A DNA stretch of 64,000 nucleotides, taken from NCBI RefSeq assembly GCF_036785885.1, contig NC_092330.1, positions 3,258,525 to 3,322,524 on the forward strand, written 5' to 3'. The number at the start of each line of letters is the position of its first letter. Position 1 is the first letter of the stretch. The DNA is from Coffea arabica. Its lineage: Eukaryota; Streptophyta; Magnoliopsida; Gentianales; Rubiaceae. Positions 59,116 to 64,000 of the stretch are shown piece by piece. The translations under genes and the position numbers were made by a program. The notes beneath the pieces were generated by a model that made no database searches, was not told the DNA's origin, and worked only from the letters and a program-made list of their open reading frames with translations.

Positions 59116-62100
59116 TCACCAACAATGAATACCAACCCAAATCAAGCATTGTTTGAACTTATAAACTGGAAGAGGTTTCGTGGACATGTCAGCAGGATTT
59201 TCCTTGATACTGATTTTCTGAATAAGGACTTTTCCCTCAGCAATAGTATCGTGAATGAAATGAAATTTCACATCAATGTGCTTCGTTCTCTCATGATACA
59301 TCTGGTCTTTAGTCAAATGAATGGCACTTTGACTATCACAGTAAATAGTAGTAACACCTTGATACAAACTAAGTTCGCCAAATAGACTCTTCAACCACAA
59401 GGCTTCTTTGATTGCCTCAGTCATGGCCATATATTCTACCTCCGTAATAGATAAAACTATAACGGGTTGTAAAGTAGCTTTCCAACTAACTGCACAACCG
59501 CCAATGCAAAAAACATAACCTGAAGGTGATCTTCTCCTGTCAAGATCCCCAGTATAGTCAGAGTCTACAAAACCAACCAAAGTGTCATTATTTCTTCCAA
59601 ACTCCAAACTACAATTTGAAGTCCCTCGCAAGTATCTGAGAATCCACTTCACAGCCTGCCAATGTGCTTTTCCGGGACACGACATATACCTGCTAACCAC
59701 ACTGACTGCTTGTGCAATATCTGGACGAATACAAACCATTATATACATAATGCTGCCAACTGCGTTGGAATAAGGAACCCGTGCCATATACTCTTCCTCT
59801 TCAACTGACTGTGGTGACTGAGCAGCAGATAGTTGAACATGACTAGCAAGAGGAGTAGTCACAGGTTTAGCATCTTTCATGCCAAACTTCTCCAAAACCT
59901 TTTCAAGATAATTTTCTTGAGTCAAGAATATTTTTCCAGCTCCTCGGTCTCTTTTGATCTCCATGCCAAGAATTTTCTTAGCTGCTCCCAAATGTTTCAT
60001 GTCAAATTCACTACTTAACTGCAACTTCAAAGTGTGAATTTCTGACAAATTCTTGGCAGCAATGAACATGTCATCAACATAAAGCAGCAAATAAATAAAA
60101 GAACCATCATCTAACTTCCGGAAGTAAACGCAACTATCATACATGCTCCTTGAATAACCATGACTCAACATAAAAGTATCAAACCTCTTATACCACTGTC
60201 TTGGAGACTGTTTCAACCCATATAAGGATTTCTTTAGCAAACAAATATGGTCTTCCTTTCCTTCAATTTCAAATCCCTGAGATTGTTTCATATAAATTTT
60301 TTCTTCAAATTCACCATGCAAGAAAGCTGTTTTAACATCAAGCTGCTCCAACTCCAAATCATACATGGTAACTAAAGCAAGTAGAACACGAATAGAGCTA
60401 TGTTTAACAACATGTGAAAATACTTCATTAAAGTCAATACCTTGTACCTGACTATAGCCTTTTGCAACCAAACGTGCTTTATACCTTGCATTTTCAACTC
60501 CTGGAATACCTTCTTTCTTCTTGAAGACCCATTTACATCCAACAATTTTCTTACCTGGAGGCGGCTTCACAAGAACCCAAGTTCCATTTCGATGGAAAGA
60601 CTCAATTTCTTCATTCATCGCAACCAACCACTTAGCAGAATCATCATAAGAAATCGCATCTGAATAAGTAGTAGGCTCATCAACTACATCAGTTTCTTCT
60701 GCGATAGACAAAGCATATGCAACCAAATTTGCATATCTTTGTGGTGGTCGAATATCCCTCCTTGGTCTATCTCTGGCAATGGAATATTCTTCCTCTTCTG
60801 AATTATTTTCATCAGTAGATTCAGATGCATCTACTGGCACTTGTTGAATAGAAGGACCAGAACTACCAATCTCAAGCTCCACCTACTTCTGCATACTATC
60901 ATCTGTTTGACAAGAACTAGAAGACTCCTTCTTGGAAGATAACATAGAGAATTCATCAAAAGTAACATCTCTACTGATTATAAATTTTGGAGTTTTAGGA
61001 TCAGGACACCATAATCTGTATCCTTTCACCCCAAAAGCATACCCAAGGAAAATACACTTTTTAGCTCGAGGTTCTAATTTTCCATCATTTACATGCAGGT
61101 ATGCTGGACACCCAAAAATTTTAAAATCAGAATAATCAGCAGGAATACCTGACCAAACTTTCTCAGAAGTTTTGAAATTAAGAACAGCAGAAGGAGCACG
61201 GTTGATAATATAACAGGCCATAGAAATTGCCTCAGCCCAAAAATCCTTTGCAAATCCTGCGTTAGAGATCATGCACCTCGCTCTCTCCAAAAGTGTTCTG
61301 TTCATACGTTCGACCACACCATTTTGCTGAGGCATCATCCTGACAGTGTGATACCGAACAATTCCTTCATTCTTGCAAAATTCATCAAATTCTCTTTTAC
61401 AAAATTCCATGCCTTTATCTGTTCTAGGCCGCTTGATCTGTTTACATGTCTGGATCTCAATCAAAACTTTCCATTGCTTGAAAGTGAGGTAAACATCATT
61501 CTTATGTTTAAGAAAATAAACCCAAACTTTCCTTGAATAATCATCAATGAAAGTCAACATATACCTGGCACCACCCTTAGACGGAACACGAGATGGACCC
61601 CATAAATCTGAATGAATATAATTAAGAGTACCTTTCGTCTTATGAATTGCTGGAGAACTGAAGCTAACTCTTCTTTGCTTCCCAAAGATACAATATTCAC
61701 AGAATTCCAGTAACCCAGTACTTTGACCGCAAAGAAGTCCCTTTTTGCTTAGTATGCCCAAGCCTTTCTCACTCATATGTCCCAAACGCATATGCCACAA
61801 TTTGGTGATGTCAGAATCAGACAAAGATGATGATGACGAAACTGCAACCGAACCTATGACAGTAGATCCCTGCAAAACATATAAACTACCAACCTTGCAA
61901 GCTTTCATTACAACAAGAGCACCTTTAGAAACCTTCATAACGCCATTTTCACCTGTATATTTGCACCCAAGAGCCTCTAGGGTGCCTAAAGAGACGAGAT
62001 TCTTTTTCAAATCAGGAACATGTCTAACATTAGTGAGTGTCCTCACAATACCATCATGCATTTTAATTCGAATTGTACCCTTACCAACAACATTGCAAGC

Positions 62101-63081
62101 GGCATTATTGCCCATCAAAACAATTCCACCATTATAGGATTCATAAGTAGAAAATAAATCCCTATTGGGACACATGTGATAAGAGCACCCCGAATCTAAA
62201 ATCCATTCATTTTTAGACCTTGTTCTGTCATCAGTCACAAAGAAAATACTTCCTTCATTTTCATCAGCTGCAACACCACTTTCGGCAGTCTCAAAATTTT
62301 TCTCACCAGGTTTCCCCTTTTGTTTCAATTTAATTTTCAATTTGAAACAATCTGCCTTAATGTGCCTCATTTTATGACAATAATTGCACTCCATATTTTT
62401 ATGTCTAGATTTAGATCTACTTTGATCAAATTCTCTTCTCTCAATTCTGCCCCTAACAACCAGACCTTCTGCATGGCCTCCACTAAATTCCCCATTAATA
62501 TCCCTGTCTATCTGCTCCTTAGATTTTAATGCATATTTAATTTTTCGATACGAAATTGTTTCTTTTCCATAAATCGTAGTATCGCGAAAATGTTTAAAAG
62601 ATTGGGGAAGGGAACACAAAAGTAACAAGGCCTGATCATCATCATCAATTTTTGAATCTATATTTCCCAAATCCATAATAATGGAATCAAATTTATCAAG
62701 ATGTGAGAGTATAGATGTACCTTCAGTCATGCGAAGCATATACAAACTTTGCTTTAAATAAAGCCGATTCTGAACTGTCTTCTTCATGTACAAGATCTTA
62801 AGTTTGTCCCACATGGCCTTTGCCGAAATCTCAGTGGCTACCTCCCGCAAAACCTCGTCAGAGAGATTTAGGATAATACTGGACCTTGCCTTCTTATCCA
62901 TCTCAGCAAAATTTGCATATGTCACACCCTCTGGCTTTTTCTCAATTCCGTGTATCGCTAGATCAACTCCGTTTTGAATCAAAATGGCCTCCATCTTGAG
63001 TTGCCACATCCCGAAATTGACATTCCTGTCGAATTTCTCGATGACAGTCTTTGTTATTGTTATTGTTGCCACAAAATCCAA
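59116..63081 (-). pseudogene. copia gag-pol of copia-2, one amber stop
   Basis: Two collinear frames in the same phase, 63081-60883 and 60882-59116, separated only by TAG at 60885-60883, where copia-1 has CAG (Gln) between integrase and RT. Domains: gag, zinc knuckle [14 protein letters not shown], protease LDSGCSYHM, integrase (RTDKG where copia-1 has RTDNG), RT YVDDM, RNase H CDSQSAIH, and the normal C-terminal tail ENPADMSTKPL that copia-1 has lost by frameshift. The position of copia-1's start codon is ATA here, and no upstream in-frame ATG exists. With no start and an amber stop it is probably not translated as a whole, although stop read-through cannot be excluded. Confidence 0.9.
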
Positions 63082-63096
63082 AGCTTCCGAAGAAGT

Positions 63097-63109
63097 TTTG
63101 ATACCAGTT
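63097..63109 (-). other. Primer binding site, copia-2
   Basis: Minus-strand TGGTATCA follows the 5' LTR after two bases. The match to initiator-Met tRNA stops after eight bases. Confidence 0.75.
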
Positions 63110-63514
63110 TGTTAGGTCTGGCCCCAAGAAATTGACAAAAGGATTTGTAGCAACCCCCAAAGACAAATAACAAAACAGAAATAAGTAAAACAAGAACCCA
63201 AGAATTTACGTGGTTCGGTCAAATTGACCTACGTCCACAGGCGAAGGAGGAACAATATTTTACTATGAAGAAGAGAGTACAAAAGATGCCTTAAGAAAGT
63301 GTTCCTAGGCTCAAAACACGTAATACTAAAACACAAGAGAGCCTAAAAGTATTTAACTAAACAAAAGGCTTAATGACCCAAAGGTCCAAATAGCCCACTA
63401 ATGCTCTCTTGGTCTTGGTGCACTTAACCCCATCACAGGCCCACTATATTTATAGGCAACCAAGGGAAAGGTTCCCTTATACAAAAGCCGATGTGGGACA
63501 ACGCCACACTAACA
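63110..63514 (-). repeat. 5' LTR of copia-2 (405 bp)
   Basis: Same ends as the 3' LTR. Contains a TATAAATATAG promoter box (minus strand, about 63446-63456). ATACC follows at 63515-63519. Confidence 0.93.
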
Positions 63515-63519
63515 ATACC

Positions 63520-63735
63520 AAAATCCTTGAAAGCAACCTGAACAGCACATTCCTTGCCTCATCGCTGGTAAGAATTTTGGGATCAAAGAAGCTTTTACAT
63601 GAATCCAGCTCCTTAGCTCGTTCTTGAAAGTTTTTAAATGTCTACTCTATCTCGACATTGGCAATAACAAGACGAAGCTTTTCAAAATCAAATTTACTAA
63701 TATAGTACAACTTCAACATGTCTTTCAAACCTGTA
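63520..63735 (-). pseudogene. NLR pseudogene, 5' part beyond copia-2
   Basis: On the minus strand it reads FEKLRLVIANVEIE, stop, then FQERAKELDSCKSFFDP and SDEARNVLFRLLSRILV, matching SEARNVLFKVLLRILVFKAEAYL of the intact NLR and continuing at 58636 on the other side of the element. It ends at about 63735, so the first 400 or so residues are missing. Confidence 0.8.
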
Positions 63736-64000
63736 ACATAAATGAGAACGTCACAAATCTAACGTATTGGTAGGATAGAACAGTAGGAGTAGAAAGAATC
63801 AAGAGTTGAAGCATTTCATATCCTTCTGCTTCAACATCAAAGCAAGACCTTGAGAGTCATTTTGGGCCCCAACTAGTCTGGAATCGAGCCAGGTCGGACC
63901 CAAAACGGGTAGCAAGCTCTCTTCTCTCCATCCACAATAGTCAAAATCCAAAATCTTGCTTAGGGAATTGAGCCCTTAAACTATTTTAATTGTTTGCTTT
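63736..64000. other. Right edge, no gene recognised
   Basis: No recognisable coding text. It may contain decayed NLR sequence. Confidence 0.3.

Larger units (their letters stand above)
58637..63514 (-). mobile_element. Ty1-copia retrotransposon inside the NLR pseudogene (copia-2)
   Basis: LTRs of 404 and 405 bases, about 95% alike, a 5-base TSD, primer site and purine tract are all visible. The insertion splits the N-terminal region of the NLR pseudogene between LSRILV and FKSEVYL. The polyprotein closely resembles that of copia-1 but the LTRs belong to a different type. Divergence between its LTRs makes it much older than copia-1. Confidence 0.95.

Noticed and set aside
1..64000. CRISPR arrays, operons, rRNA genes, organelle insertions
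   Set aside because: The window is plant nuclear DNA; no regular spacer arrays and no rRNA or clear organellar sequence were seen.

Overview
This is nuclear DNA of a flowering plant. The genes have introns, the spacers are AT-rich, and most of the window is transposable elements. The one intact host-type gene encodes a very long NB-ARC-LRR protein of the R1/late-blight type, with about 720 residues before the NB-ARC. That architecture is best known in asterids such as Solanaceae and coffee, so an asterid eudicot is likely. A genus cannot be fixed from the sequence.

Positions 1-28485 are a nest of mobile elements. The outermost layer is a degraded Ty3-gypsy element on the minus strand (LTR 27151-28485; gag on both sides of the nest). 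Its gag is split by a Helitron (1602-26662, minus strand). Both Helitron ends are visible: a GC-rich hairpin followed by CTAG on the left, and A|TC on the right. Joining the two flanks gives one continuous gag reading frame. In its own orientation the Helitron carries a basic N-terminal exon region, a Rep/helicase gene, an RPA70-like gene, an apparently intact two-B3-domain gene, a second RPA70-like gene and the terminal hairpin. Two later elements sit inside it. One is a young copia retrotransposon (5908-11255, TSD CAAAT). The other is a CACTA transposon (19520-23250, TSD GGT) that interrupts the Rep/helicase gene and carries a fragment of a SEUSS-type co-repressor gene.

Positions 28486-36660 are intergenic sequence with an older, broken copia element (29882-35432, TSD ATAGG). 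Positions 36663-41033 hold the single-exon NLR gene on the minus strand.

Positions 41034-56370 have no convincing intact gene. They hold two MULE-like non-autonomous elements with 9-11 bp target duplications, microsatellites, and a 2.3-kb segmental duplication (about 45360-47630 and 51065-53905). They also hold a plus-strand Helitron remnant with RPA-like exons and two tandem CTAG-type 3' ends. A 497-bp miniature copia derivative (52874-53370) lies in only one of the two duplicated blocks.

Positions 56370-63735 are an NLR pseudogene related to the intact gene. It is split by a third copia element (58637-63514, minus strand, TSD ATACC). That element's polyprotein closely matches the first copia copy, but its LTRs differ.

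Together the window shows layered insertion (gypsy, then Helitron, then copia and CACTA), gene capture by DNA transposons, and decay of a resistance-gene cluster. The most unusual item is the autonomous-type Helitron carrying two RPA-like genes with a B3-domain gene between them.
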